A stretch of 15,432 nt of DNA, taken from Lachnospiraceae bacterium UBA4364. GTDB taxonomy: Bacteria; Bacillota; Clostridia; Lachnospirales; Lachnospiraceae. The translations under genes and the position numbers were made by a program. The stretch is taken from the NCBI GenBank assembly GCA_002393955.1, contig DGSK01000008.1, forward strand, positions 1 through 15,432, given 5' to 3'. The notes below the pieces were generated by a model. It had not been told where the DNA came from. It made no database searches and worked only from the letters and a program-made list of their open reading frames with translations. The number at the start of each line of letters is the position of its first letter. Positions within the stretch are counted from its first letter, which is position 1. This document shows positions 7,283 through 15,432 of the stretch, piece by piece.

Positions 7283-7372
7283 GAAATTGGTCACTACTTT
7301 TCCAATCGTTTCTTTAACGCTAACAAACAGATGTTTTTGTCATCCGATTTTTAATTTGATTGAATAAAGTAC

Positions 7373-9211
7373 CTATTTTTTTCGATACCTACGATCTTTT
7401 GTTGTTCCAAGACTCTCTACCTTGCCGAGCTCAACGAGTTCATTCATTAACTGTCTTGTTCTTGGACCTTTTAATCCAATGATTCCAGCAATAGCCTCCG
7501 TAGTATATTCTCTGCCATCCTCCATTATTGTTAGGATTTGTGTCTGCCGCTTATTCAGAGCGACCATCACATCCGCTGATTCTTTATTTGAATCTGCTGA
7601 ATTATTCGCTGATTTTTCATCAGAATTCGCTGATTTATTCGCTGATTCGATGCTTATCTTTAATTCATCCGATATCAATGCTGCTAATTTTCTTGCATTT
7701 TCACTGGCAGGCTGCACCATTTTACTTACTTCAGCGAATCGTGAAACAGCCTCATATAACCCCGAAAAATCTAAATGGTTTACCGTCTTCATTGCATTGG
7801 AAACAGCAACGGCAACCTGAGTCAGATTTGCTCGCACCTCTGGTGATATTCCAAGATTATAGATGGATAAAGCATTCTTCATCGCTGTCATGCTTTCTTC
7901 AGATATACTTGGCAGATACACAATACTGTTCTGTAATTCTTCAACCGACTCAGTCCAGGTCGCCCATGTCTTAAGCGTAAGTGTAACTTGATTCAAATGT
8001 GTATCTTCATATAAATTCGGCTCGACCCAATCCGCTTCTTTCCATGTGTTAAGTATCGTCGGAATACCCGAACCCGCATTATCTCCAAATCCAACCATCC
8101 GCAGCATTAGCTGCATAGCCGGATTTCTCGATTTTGAATTTCCACCCTTAAATATCTCTTCGACTGAGAGCTTTAGGCTTCCGGGATTTGTAAATATAAA
8201 CTCATCCTGTTTCTTTAGTATCTTAAGCGTTCCGGAATCCAACAGATAATCTGAATGAATTATCATATTAACAAACGCTTCTCTGATTGCTTTATGTATC
8301 GGCGTATCGTCCACGCGTTGCTGATTATCAAGGACAAAAGGCTTTTTCAAGTCAGCCGATAATTTGGGTGATACCTTCATAAAGAAATTGAAGAGGTTGT
8401 TTTCCCAGGTACCATCATATGTTACGCGATCACTCCATCGCATATCATCTGTAGCGTGGCTTTCATCTCTGTAATCCATCATAAGATTAGAAAACCTATC
8501 TCTGATCGCAATTCCTTTGCCAAACATGAGGAGTCCTGCTATAGTCAATCCCTCGATATTCTTGCTACGATCCTTCTTATATCCCCCAAGCATTGTCAGA
8601 AATTGTTTGTTATCTTCTTGATTCCAGACATGATCAGGGTTATTATTCTGAAACATGGTTCTATAATGACCCAAGGTCTCCAGATCAATATCTTCCATAC
8701 CATAGTGTTCCAACACTATCCCGTCATTTCCCTCAGACTTTTGATCACGCAGCATCGCATTTATTTCATCTTCGGAAGCATGGTAGTCTCCCTCATGATT
8801 TCTCTTAAATGTTCCTGTGTAAGGATTCTCATTTATAAAAACAGGTCTGTTATTATAATCAGCCCTGGGCACATGAATCGAAACAACTGCTAATGCTGTC
8901 GATGGAATCGTGACAATCTGAACATCCTCATCCTTCAGGATATTCTTATTAACCTTGTTACTATTAACAGTATCCCAGAAGGCTTTTACCTGAACATCAT
9001 AATTCTTTATACCCTGAATCTGAAAACGCTCCTCCGGCAACTTCTTTTTCTTATCTTCTTTAATCCCCAGGAATATATATCCACCGCTTGTATTTGCAAA
9101 AGATGAATATGTTTCCCATATAGACTTGGAAAGCTTACTGTCAGACTCTTTACATTCAATATCTACCTTTTCGCCTTTATTAAGGAGTTCCTTAACATCT
9201 GATATCTCCAT
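7373..9211 (-). CDS. AlbA_2 (Schlafen-type) / ATPase-like / winged-helix protein
   Basis: A 612-residue protein of the broad family annotated as ATP-binding or putative transcriptional regulators. The N-terminus (about 3-150) is an AlbA_2 nucleic-acid-binding domain, with KVDIECKES near 15-23 and SFANTSGGYIFLGI at 37-50. The centre carries a GHKL-like HATPase segment: REAFVNMIIHSDY (310-322) resembles an N-box and FGDNAGSGIPTIL (375-387) a glycine-rich ATP loop. A low-complexity Ser-Ala-Asn repeat linker (about 523-547) precedes a C-terminal winged helix (about 553-612; RQTQILTIMEDG, then LKGPRTRQLMNELVELG as the recognition helix). The start at 9211 is preferred because AAGGAG (9218-9223) lies 6 bases upstream; ATG at 9229 lacks such a site. 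It follows hsdR by 36 bp and is the last gene of the Type I operon. Genes of this family often sit beside restriction systems; its role here, in regulation or defence, is inferred. Confidence 0.85.
   Translation of the reverse strand: MEISDVKELLNKGEKVDIECKESDSKLSKSIWETYSSFANTSGGYIFLGIKEDKKKKLPEERFQIQGIKNYDVQVKAFWDTVNSNKVNKNILKDEDVQIVTIPSTALAVVSIHVPRADYNNRPVFINENPYTGTFKRNHEGDYHASEDEINAMLRDQKSEGNDGIVLEHYGMEDIDLETLGHYRTMFQNNNPDHVWNQEDNKQFLTMLGGYKKDRSKNIEGLTIAGLLMFGKGIAIRDRFSNLMMDYRDESHATDDMRWSDRVTYDGTWENNLFNFFMKVSPKLSADLKKPFVLDNQQRVDDTPIHKAIREAFVNMIIHSDYLLDSGTLKILKKQDEFIFTNPGSLKLSVEEIFKGGNSKSRNPAMQLMLRMVGFGDNAGSGIPTILNTWKEADWVEPNLYEDTHLNQVTLTLKTWATWTESVEELQNSIVYLPSISEESMTAMKNALSIYNLGISPEVRANLTQVAVAVSNAMKTVNHLDFSGLYEAVSRFAEVSKMVQPASENARKLAALISDELKISIESANKSANSDEKSANNSADSNKESADVMVALNKRQTQILTIMEDGREYTTEAIAGIIGLKGPRTRQLMNELVELGKVESLGTTKDRRYRKK
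7571..7645 (-). repeat. 33-bp in-frame tandem repeat (11-residue unit)
   Basis: Two full 33-bp units (7613-7645 and 7580-7612; 26 of 33 bases identical by my count) plus the start of a third (7571-7579). They encode an 11-residue unit of pattern S-A-N-x-S-A-(N/D)-S followed by three polar or charged residues. Because the unit is a multiple of three, gain or loss would change linker length between the ATPase-like and winged-helix domains without shifting frame. Confidence 0.8.
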
Positions 9212-9247
9212 ATAAATCTCCTTGTACATCTTCTCGATATTCGTATA

Positions 9248-12200
9248 TTAAGCTATGCCTTTATAATGCGTATAGATATGCTCAAAAATAGCCTTTCGGT
9301 ATGCTTCCAAACGATTAAACATACTGTCAGGTATTTCCTCAAACAGTACATCCCTGATCAGGATTTCAACCGCTGCTCTGGTCTCTTGTTTATCTGTCCA
9401 GTGATCCATACCGGCAATTCTTTCCTTTATCTTTGACAGAAGATCAACCGAAACCTTTTTTATTTTTTCAATATCACTCTTCGACAGATTCTCTGAGAAA
9501 AGCAGATCATAAATCGACAGCTCCTCGTCACTGGAGAATCCCTCCCGAACATATCGTTGCTGCTCCTCAGACATGCTCTGTGCAAGATTCATCAGTTCCA
9601 TAAATGTTTTTTCTATTGTTGAACGGTCCTGTTCCGAATTATATTCCTCTATGATCTGCATATACCGATCATAATAATCAATTCGGGACGGATTAACCGA
9701 AAGCATCTTTTCAAGCCTTATCTGAACAAGATCATCCAGATCCTTTATCAGTAGGTTCTTATGCCGTACCCGTGCAAACTCTGCAGCAAGCAGATCAAAA
9801 TCAATCTGGCTAATATCAAACTGTCTTGACTCAGCTAATCCTTCTTCCGCTTGTTCAATCTCGACGTTTTCATTGATAATATGATTGATCTCCACCATGA
9901 GATCCGTAGTATCGATATGTCTGCGCTTTTTCTGCATCTCACGGAATATAGCAAGAATCGCATCTATATTTTTACGGAAATCCTCTGTAAGTTCTTTTCG
10001 ATCAAGATATTTAACCAAACGGCTTATCTCATTTGCGTATATTTCGTATTGCTTCTTGATTTCAGGTGAAGAACACATAGCTTCAGCACCATCGGCAAGT
10101 AATTGCAGCTTTCTAAAGCCTTCGGCTTCAATGAGTTCCAGAAGATCATAATCATTGTCTGATAAGAGCCTATCTGCATCTGCAATAGCCTTACTAATCT
10201 GCTTGATCATTTCCTCTTTATCAACAGTGGGATCAACCTTTGTTTTTCCATCTTTATTCTGTGTGTAGTCATTCAGGGCTTTTTTCAAAGCCTTAACTAT
10301 TCCAATGTAATCTATAACCAGTCCGTTGCTCTTCCCCTCGTTTACTCTATTCGCTCTGGCTATAGTCTGCATAAGCGTATGCGCCTTCAGCGGCTTATCC
10401 AGATACAGACATGACAGCGACTTAACATCGAAACCGGTCAGCCACATCGCGCAGACGAACACAACACGGAAATTGCTATCGGAATCCTTGAATTCCTTAT
10501 CCAGTTCCCGTTTCTCCATCTTTGTCCTGTGCGGCAGAATATCCAGATCCCACTTCTTAAAGGTCTGGATTTCATTCTGCTCCTGGCTGATGACCACACA
10601 CATTTCGGTGTCTTTCATCCATTTCAGCTTCCTGGACAGCTCCATTTGCTCCTGATCAGAAACGGTGCTTGCTACCTTCTGTTCAAGTGCTTTGATTTCC
10701 TCCTGCCAGTATTCCTGAACGAAGTTATACATGCGGACACAGGTGACCTTATTCAGGCAAACAAACATAGCCTTACCGGTAGTCCAAAGATCACTGTAAT
10801 GCCCGACAAAGTCTTTTGCGATAGCACGCAGACGCGGCTCTGCAGTCAGAAGATGCACTTCCTTCTCAAACTCATGCATCACCTTCTCTGCCTGGTCCGG
10901 ATTCAGATCCGCCTCTTCAATGGCATCCAGGATCTTATCCGTGATATCCGGATTCTTAATCTCCTTTATCTTATCGCCACGGTTTTCGTAATAAAGCGGA
11001 ACCGTAGCCTTATCTTCAACAGCACGCTTAAAGTCGTATACAGAAATATAGCCACCGAAGGTTCTGGCCGTAATCTCGTTGGAGGATAACAGCGGTGTTC
11101 CGGTAAATCCGATGCGTGATGCTGTAGGCAGTAACTTCTCAATATTATCAGCAAATACACCATACTGGCTGCGGTGCGCCTCATCCGAAATGATGAGAAT
11201 ATCATGATCGGGGTAGATTGGCGGCTCATCCGGCTTATTAAACTTCTGGATCAGTGTGAATATGAAGCTCGGATTACCTTTCAGTTTACCCACCAGATCC
11301 GTTCCGCTTGTCGCTATAAATTTCTTGCCTTCGGTCTTGCCAAGAAGGCCGCAAGCCTCAAAAGTACCGCAGATCTGCTTGTTCAGCTCATCGCGGTCTG
11401 TCAATACAACAATCGTCGGAGATCCAGGGAATTTCCTGCGGATCTTCTGCGACAGGAACAGCATAGAATAGCTCTTGCCCGACCCTTGCGTGTGCCAGAA
11501 AACCCCCAGCTTTCCTTCACGAAGCTGGCGTTCTCCATATGCCTTCACTGCTTCATTTACTCCCAGATACTGATGGTTCCTTGCCAGAATTTTTACAGTC
11601 TTTCCCTCGGAATGATCATAAAGAATAAAGTTCTCATACAGATCAAGGAATTTCTCCTTCTTGCAAATACCCCGGAGCATGGTTTCCAGCGCCACACTAC
11701 CTTCATCGTCCTCGGACAGACGCTTCCACTCATGGAAGAATTCATATTTGCTGCCAAGCGTTCCTACCTTCGCCTCCATACCGTTGGAAAGCATAAGGAA
11801 GGCGTTATAATAGAACAGAAACGGGATGGTATCTTGGTAATCTGTGTAGTTATCTGTATAAGCATTCTCCACATCCACATCATTACGCTTCAGCTCTATG
11901 AACAACAATGGCAGACCATTCACAAAACCAACGATATCCGTCCGGCGGCGATACAAATCTCCATGAATCTTCAGTTCCTTCACAGCAAGGAAATGATTAT
12001 TATCAGGATCATTAAAATCGATTACTACTGCCTTCTTCTCTTCGGTCTTTCCGTTTGGCTTCTTAACTGTTACAGGAATACCATCACGGATCATGAAATA
12101 CTTCTCTTCGTTGATCTGAAGTAATGATGCTGATGATAGGTATGAATAAAGCGTTTGCCTTGCTTCAGCGATCTGTGCATCCGTAATCCACGGATTCAGT

Positions 12201-12385
12201 TTCTTCAGAGCCTGGTTAAAATATCTCCACAGAACAATTTCATGGTAATTCTTTCTGCCAAGCGTACCATTCTCACCCAGCACTTCCTGATTATAGGCAA
12301 AGACGACATCCCACCCCAGCTCATCATGCATAAGAGCTGCCGCGCTGTCCTGTACTAATACATTTTCGGAGTATTCATACTTCAT
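9248..12385 (-). CDS. hsdR: Type I restriction endonuclease, R subunit
   Basis: Motor and nuclease subunit of the Type I complex: it translocates DNA with ATP and cuts unmethylated DNA far from the recognition site. The 1045 residues (start at 12385) are normal for the family. The N-terminal nuclease shows Asp150 and the ELK of LLFIELKRND (164-166), a PD-(D/E)xK core. Helicase motifs follow: Walker A QGSGKS (300-305), DEAH (401-404), TGTP (428-431), a TGFDV motif V region (650-654) and QTIARANR motif VI (673-680). A helical C-terminus (about 720-1045) would bind the methylase core. AGGAGG (12395-12400) lies 9 bases from ATG 12385; the ATG at 12394 is directly next to it and unlikely to be used. 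It overlaps the preceding unknown gene by 11 bp. No key motif is missing, so the enzyme looks intact. Confidence 0.96.
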   Translation of the reverse strand: MKYEYSENVLVQDSAAALMHDELGWDVVFAYNQEVLGENGTLGRKNYHEIVLWRYFNQALKKLNPWITDAQIAEARQTLYSYLSSASLLQINEEKYFMIRDGIPVTVKKPNGKTEEKKAVVIDFNDPDNNHFLAVKELKIHGDLYRRRTDIVGFVNGLPLLFIELKRNDVDVENAYTDNYTDYQDTIPFLFYYNAFLMLSNGMEAKVGTLGSKYEFFHEWKRLSEDDEGSVALETMLRGICKKEKFLDLYENFILYDHSEGKTVKILARNHQYLGVNEAVKAYGERQLREGKLGVFWHTQGSGKSYSMLFLSQKIRRKFPGSPTIVVLTDRDELNKQICGTFEACGLLGKTEGKKFIATSGTDLVGKLKGNPSFIFTLIQKFNKPDEPPIYPDHDILIISDEAHRSQYGVFADNIEKLLPTASRIGFTGTPLLSSNEITARTFGGYISVYDFKRAVEDKATVPLYYENRGDKIKEIKNPDITDKILDAIEEADLNPDQAEKVMHEFEKEVHLLTAEPRLRAIAKDFVGHYSDLWTTGKAMFVCLNKVTCVRMYNFVQEYWQEEIKALEQKVASTVSDQEQMELSRKLKWMKDTEMCVVISQEQNEIQTFKKWDLDILPHRTKMEKRELDKEFKDSDSNFRVVFVCAMWLTGFDVKSLSCLYLDKPLKAHTLMQTIARANRVNEGKSNGLVIDYIGIVKALKKALNDYTQNKDGKTKVDPTVDKEEMIKQISKAIADADRLLSDNDYDLLELIEAEGFRKLQLLADGAEAMCSSPEIKKQYEIYANEISRLVKYLDRKELTEDFRKNIDAILAIFREMQKKRRHIDTTDLMVEINHIINENVEIEQAEEGLAESRQFDISQIDFDLLAAEFARVRHKNLLIKDLDDLVQIRLEKMLSVNPSRIDYYDRYMQIIEEYNSEQDRSTIEKTFMELMNLAQSMSEEQQRYVREGFSSDEELSIYDLLFSENLSKSDIEKIKKVSVDLLSKIKERIAGMDHWTDKQETRAAVEILIRDVLFEEIPDSMFNRLEAYRKAIFEHIYTHYKGIA

Positions 12386-13226
12386 AAGTAGCATCCTCCT
12401 CTATCGCAGCCTTTAACTTATCAAATTTCATTTTTCTCTCTGCCTGTTCTAATTCAAGAAAGCATAACAAACACATCTGATATACCTCATCATACCATTT
12501 TTCAAGAACATTTTTGTCCATTGATGCTATGGTCAACTTGTATTTCGCCAGATCGCTCTTATTTATATTATTATGCCTAAGATTCAAATTGTTAAACGCA
12601 TAGAACACATCTGAACATAGTGATTTATTTGCCTCTCTTAGTTTTTCCCTCTCCGGTTCAAGTAATTCAGCTAGTTTCAAGAGTATTTGTTTTTTCTTTT
12701 CTATTTCGCCATGTAGTGAATGGTGATTGTATTCTAATACCTTATATGATAGTTCTTTTGGAATCATCTCGCTTTCAGATACAGCTATTGAACCCGGAGA
12801 TTTTTCCACATAGATCGTAAAACCATCATCACTCGCCGACATATATCCAATTGCATCAATTACTTTTCTGATTTGTTCCATTAGAAACGCAGTGTTCACA
12901 GAAGAAAATCCCCAAAAATTATTTTCCGGGTTGCACTGTAAGCCTACAAGCATGTTTTGAAAATACTCACAGAATGAAACAAGATACTCTACTTCAGCAC
13001 CATTTGGATTCTCCTCAAAATCAAATCCATATTTTTTATCAAACTCATCAATGGACAAACATGTTCCCCTAAAATAGAACGATGCAAACGAATCTGCGAT
13101 AATATCATGAAGTGATGTTGACCCGTTTTCAAAATTTCTGCCATACATGATATCGTAGAGTTTTTCGTATTCGTTTCTGATATCAACCTTGCCTTCTCTA
13201 AGGACTTCTGCAAATGTTCGTCTCAT
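12375..13226 (-). CDS. Unknown protein encoded between hsdS and hsdR
   Basis: A 283-residue soluble, acidic-looking, mostly helical protein I do not recognise with certainty. The N-terminal part (1-130) is helical, with repeated aromatics (SFASFYFRG 46-54, FCEYFQNML 85-93, NNFWGF 102-107). A short beta-like piece (about 132-150) is followed by a charged helical region (about 158-200, KELSYKVLEYNHHS then EIEKKKQILLKL). NNLNLRHNN (212-220) follows, then a final helix pair ending in a Lys-rich tail. The Arg-His-Asn in a helical C-terminal domain recalls abortive-infection/HEPN-type proteins such as AbiJ relatives. However, the R-x4-6-H nuclease spacing is not satisfied, so this is a weak guess. 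There is no membrane segment or signal peptide. Its ATG directly follows the hsdS stop (TAAATG) and its end overlaps hsdR by 11 bp, so it must be translated with the Type I subunits. It could be an accessory defence effector, a modulator of HsdR or a guard of the system. Confidence 0.85.
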   Translation of the reverse strand: MRRTFAEVLREGKVDIRNEYEKLYDIMYGRNFENGSTSLHDIIADSFASFYFRGTCLSIDEFDKKYGFDFEENPNGAEVEYLVSFCEYFQNMLVGLQCNPENNFWGFSSVNTAFLMEQIRKVIDAIGYMSASDDGFTIYVEKSPGSIAVSESEMIPKELSYKVLEYNHHSLHGEIEKKKQILLKLAELLEPEREKLREANKSLCSDVFYAFNNLNLRHNNINKSDLAKYKLTIASMDKNVLEKWYDEVYQMCLLCFLELEQAERKMKFDKLKAAIEEDATYEV

Positions 13227-14366
13227 TTATATCTCTATTTCTCCATTCATTAGTTTTGGAAGCAACCGATCACGAGCTTCTTTTAGCAATTTACACTGCT
13301 CTGTTAGCACATCCTTTTTGTTTATATTCCCTATTACCTTTTGAACAAATAATCTCACTGTTTCTTTATCAGCTATAAGAATTAATTTATCCTTTACCAT
13401 TGGAACTGTAATTTGCTGCTGCGAAGTACCATTTCTTTCAAATTGCTCATTGCTCAAACAATAATACAGATAAACGGCAGACACTTCATATGGAATCACA
13501 GATAAAAGACGTACTATTGGAACATATGGCGTTCTCCTTAAAAATACACACCCAACTGTTCCTCTCGCAGAAATCGTTACACTCTCATCCGCGATAACAG
13601 GTTTATTTGTATATCCAAATAAGCCTTCTTTTTCAGTTCCATTAGCATATATTGGAATACTGTTTTCTCTTGTCTTATTATTGCTGTATTCCTCTGGTTT
13701 ATCTCCACCCGCCTTTATATCTGCTATCTTGACTAGTTTTTCCTTTTTCCATCCAACTGGCACACCATCTATGATCTCTGTTTTCTCATATCCCGGAAAA
13801 CGAAGATCCACAAACCATTCCTTATACAATCTCTGTGCCGCTTCCTCCAACAATTTGATTTGCTTCTGGTTGTTTTCAATCAAATCATCATACGATTTAA
13901 GAATGTTAGATATCTTCCGTTGGATATCAATATCTGGTATAGGAATTGATATACTGTTAAAAGCTCCATGAGGTAAATCTGGCTGTGCTGCTCCAGACGC
14001 TTTCGAATTAGCCTCCTCGTAAAACTCCTTTGTTTGTAATACATAAAACAAGAAGCCTCTATCCAAAACATCTTCATTTTGTGGCGTAACAGAAAAGCAA
14101 TTATTATGAATCACTCCATGTTGTTTTCTGAAAACTAATCCAACCTGGCCAGTTCTTGTATAGATAATGTCATCCTCATTAGCAATAAAATGAGCAGGAA
14201 TTGTGTCCTTCACATATATCGAATAGGAACCATCTTTCATATCTCCTATCCGCAGCAAATGCAAGTCTGTTGGTTCATCAGACATATGATGTTTAGTATT
14301 TTTATTAATAGCGAAACCCTGCCTAAGGGTAACCACCTCTCCAATAGATACTTTATTGAATATCAT
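13227..14366 (-). CDS. hsdS: Type I restriction-modification specificity subunit
   Basis: Recognises the bipartite target and holds two HsdM and two HsdR subunits. The 379 residues show the standard pseudo-repeat. Target domain 1 (about 1-145, starting KVSIGEVVTLRQG) is followed by a central helix (148-190, KISNILKSYDDLIENN then EEAAQRLYKEWF) and the PGYEKTEIIDGVPVGWK bridge (191-207). Target domain 2 (about 208-345, KLVKIADIKAGG at its start) and a distal helix ending in EARDRLLPKLMNGEIEI complete it. Both halves are present, so it should recognise a two-part site; the sequence recognised cannot be read from the protein. It overlaps hsdM by 4 bp (ATGA). No recombinase or second hsdS fragment for shuffling is visible in the window. 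Confidence 0.96.
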   Translation of the reverse strand: MIFNKVSIGEVVTLRQGFAINKNTKHHMSDEPTDLHLLRIGDMKDGSYSIYVKDTIPAHFIANEDDIIYTRTGQVGLVFRKQHGVIHNNCFSVTPQNEDVLDRGFLFYVLQTKEFYEEANSKASGAAQPDLPHGAFNSISIPIPDIDIQRKISNILKSYDDLIENNQKQIKLLEEAAQRLYKEWFVDLRFPGYEKTEIIDGVPVGWKKEKLVKIADIKAGGDKPEEYSNNKTRENSIPIYANGTEKEGLFGYTNKPVIADESVTISARGTVGCVFLRRTPYVPIVRLLSVIPYEVSAVYLYYCLSNEQFERNGTSQQQITVPMVKDKLILIADKETVRLFVQKVIGNINKKDVLTEQCKLLKEARDRLLPKLMNGEIEI

Positions 14367-15432
14367 AATCCCATCTCCTTCATGTTCTGCGAGATGGTAT
14401 CCATCAACCGATTACTTTCATCCTGAAGTTTCAATAACTCCTCATGGATTTCGCCCATACGCTCATGAAAATCAACGCCATCATCTTCAACCGGAGCTAC
14501 ACCAACATAAGCGCCAGGAGTCAATGACCATCCTTTTCCTTCTATCTCAGCTATATCCGCAATCTTGCAGAGACCAGCAATATCCTGATACTCTCCATCA
14601 CCGAATTTGCTGTAAAGCCATACGGCCTCTTTGGCTATCGTGAGCTGTTCTTCCTGTTCGGCAATCTTCTCATCAAACTCAGCCTGGATCCTTTTCTTGT
14701 CCTTCTTGGCAGCAGAGTCCGCAGCGGCCTTAGCCTCACTTCTCAGTTCTTTAATATGATCCTCCTGAGCATGAAGGATCTCCTCAAAATCACCTTCTCC
14801 CAAAACAGAATGGTATTCCTCAATAAGCTGCCAATACTTGTCAGTTTCTCCACGATACAGCCACACAATGGCATTCATGTTTTTCAGCTGCCAGTCGCTC
14901 CATTCATTGAGGGTACGATCTACAACCGTGAAATAATTCCTGGCATCGATAAATAGCACCTTGTCTTTAAGGTCTTCTGCCTTTCCCTTGTCGAAAAACC
15001 ACAGACTGCAAGGCAGGCTCTTTGTGTAGAAGAAATTATTACCAACGCTGATCATGACATCCACATGACCGGTCTTGACCAGTTGTTCTCTGATATCCTT
15101 ATCTTTTCCCTGACTGTCTGTTGCTGAAGAAGCCATGACAAAACCGGCTCTTCCGGTCTCGTTGAGATAAGCATAGAAATAAGAGATCCACAAATAGTTT
15201 GCGTTGCCGATCTCATTTGCCTTGTTCACGCCCGGCAGCCCAAACGGTAATCTTCCAGCATTCAGGGCAGCCTCTGCTTTTACCTTGTCCACATTGAAGG
15301 GCGGATTTGCCATCACGTAATCACAGCATCCTACAAGATTATGGGCATCATTATAGAAGGTGTTGGCTTCATTTCCGGACTTGATCACACCGGTCAGCCC
15401 ATGCACCGCCATATTCATAAGGCAGAGCTGAG
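14363..15432 (-). CDS. hsdM: Type I DNA methyltransferase, M subunit (5' end outside window)
   Basis: The C-terminal two thirds of the N6-adenine methylase of the Type I complex, which protects host DNA and, with HsdS, guides HsdR. The frame is open to the right edge of the window; the codons beyond the ATG at 15418 read Q-L-C-L before MNMAVHG, a conserved internal segment, so 15418 is not the start. The catalytic motif IV NPPF is at about 15296-15307, followed by the conserved GLPGVNKANEIGNANYLW, GFVMASSATDSQGKDKDIRE and SLPCSLWFFDKGKA. A charged coiled coil (about 14650-14800) comes before the C-terminal region. SAM-binding motif I would lie outside the window. The stop codon overlaps the hsdS start. 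Confidence 0.95.
   Translation of the reverse strand, partial: QLCLMNMAVHGLTGVIKSGNEANTFYNDAHNLVGCCDYVMANPPFNVDKVKAEAALNAGRLPFGLPGVNKANEIGNANYLWISYFYAYLNETGRAGFVMASSATDSQGKDKDIREQLVKTGHVDVMISVGNNFFYTKSLPCSLWFFDKGKAEDLKDKVLFIDARNYFTVVDRTLNEWSDWQLKNMNAIVWLYRGETDKYWQLIEEYHSVLGEGDFEEILHAQEDHIKELRSEAKAAADSAAKKDKKRIQAEFDEKIAEQEEQLTIAKEAVWLYSKFGDGEYQDIAGLCKIADIAEIEGKGWSLTPGAYVGVAPVEDDGVDFHERMGEIHEELLKLQDESNRLMDTISQNMKEMGL

Larger units (their letters stand above)
7037..7372. other. Gene-free boundary between housekeeping genes and the restriction island
   Basis: A 336-bp stretch with no supportable gene. It contains the ychF ribosome binding site and leader hairpins (7048-7089), a 13-bp palindrome ATCGGATTCCGAT (7122-7134), an AT-rich stretch with a minus-strand promoter candidate (7203-7231) and the IS-terminus-like motif (7267-7282). 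No clear rho-independent terminator is visible after the AlbA_2 gene stop at 7373. The 68-codon plus-strand frame at 7148-7354 lacks a ribosome binding site and looks like chance. Confidence 0.6.

Noticed and set aside
7148..7354. 68-codon plus-strand frame in the gap right of ychF
   Set aside because: No ribosome binding site, AT-driven composition, runs through the palindrome and IS-like motif; nothing protein-like in its sequence.
11174..12124. 316-codon plus-strand frame opposite hsdR
   Set aside because: Antisense shadow of hsdR helicase and nuclease coding sequence; no recognisable domain, and the minus-strand frame carries all the expected motifs.
13227..14366. Phase-variable hsdS shuffling
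   Set aside because: A single full-length hsdS is present, with no recombinase gene, partial hsdS copy or inverted repeat seen in the window; the region beyond 15432 is not visible.
1..15432. CRISPR arrays, tRNA or rRNA genes
   Set aside because: No regularly spaced direct repeats with unique spacers and no tRNA- or rRNA-like sequence noticed on either strand.

Overview
The window looks like a chromosomal segment of a Gram-positive anaerobe of the Clostridia, most likely a Lachnospiraceae member. Reasons: moderate GC by eye, strong AGGAGG-type ribosome binding sites, the lgt/ychF/thyA/folA housekeeping gene styles, and a eukaryote-like (larger class) branched-chain aminotransferase. The taxonomic call is an inference from protein style; no database search was made.

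Left part (1-7036) is core metabolism. ilvE (minus) and a membrane diguanylate cyclase (plus) diverge from a shared intergenic region with a good sigma-70-type promoter on each strand. The cyclase gene converges on folA with only 11 bp between the stop codons. From right to left on the minus strand run ychF, lgt, a DAHP synthase gene, thyA and folA. ychF-lgt are 10 bp apart. DAHP synthase-thyA-folA form a second close group behind a weak promoter candidate. Together they cover lipoprotein lipidation, a ribosome-associated ATPase, the first step of aromatic synthesis, and the dTMP/tetrahydrofolate pair.

Middle (7037-7372) is a gene-free boundary. It holds a ychF leader with two mutually exclusive hairpins next to the Shine-Dalgarno, a strong minus-strand promoter candidate about 170 bp upstream of ychF, and a TGCGACAGCCCC motif. 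The same motif occurs at the extreme left edge of the window and resembles an insertion-sequence terminus.

Right part (7373-15432) is a defence island, all on the minus strand: hsdM (5' end off the window), hsdS, a 283-aa gene of unknown function, hsdR, and an AlbA_2/ATPase-like/winged-helix protein. hsdM-hsdS overlap by 4 bp, hsdS-unknown abut as TAAATG, unknown-hsdR overlap by 11 bp, and the last gene follows hsdR after a short gap, so the five genes look like one co-translated unit. The methylase, specificity and restriction subunits make a complete Type I restriction-modification system. The unknown gene sandwiched between hsdS and hsdR, and the AlbA_2 protein with its 11-residue repeat linker, are the accessory components most worth following up.
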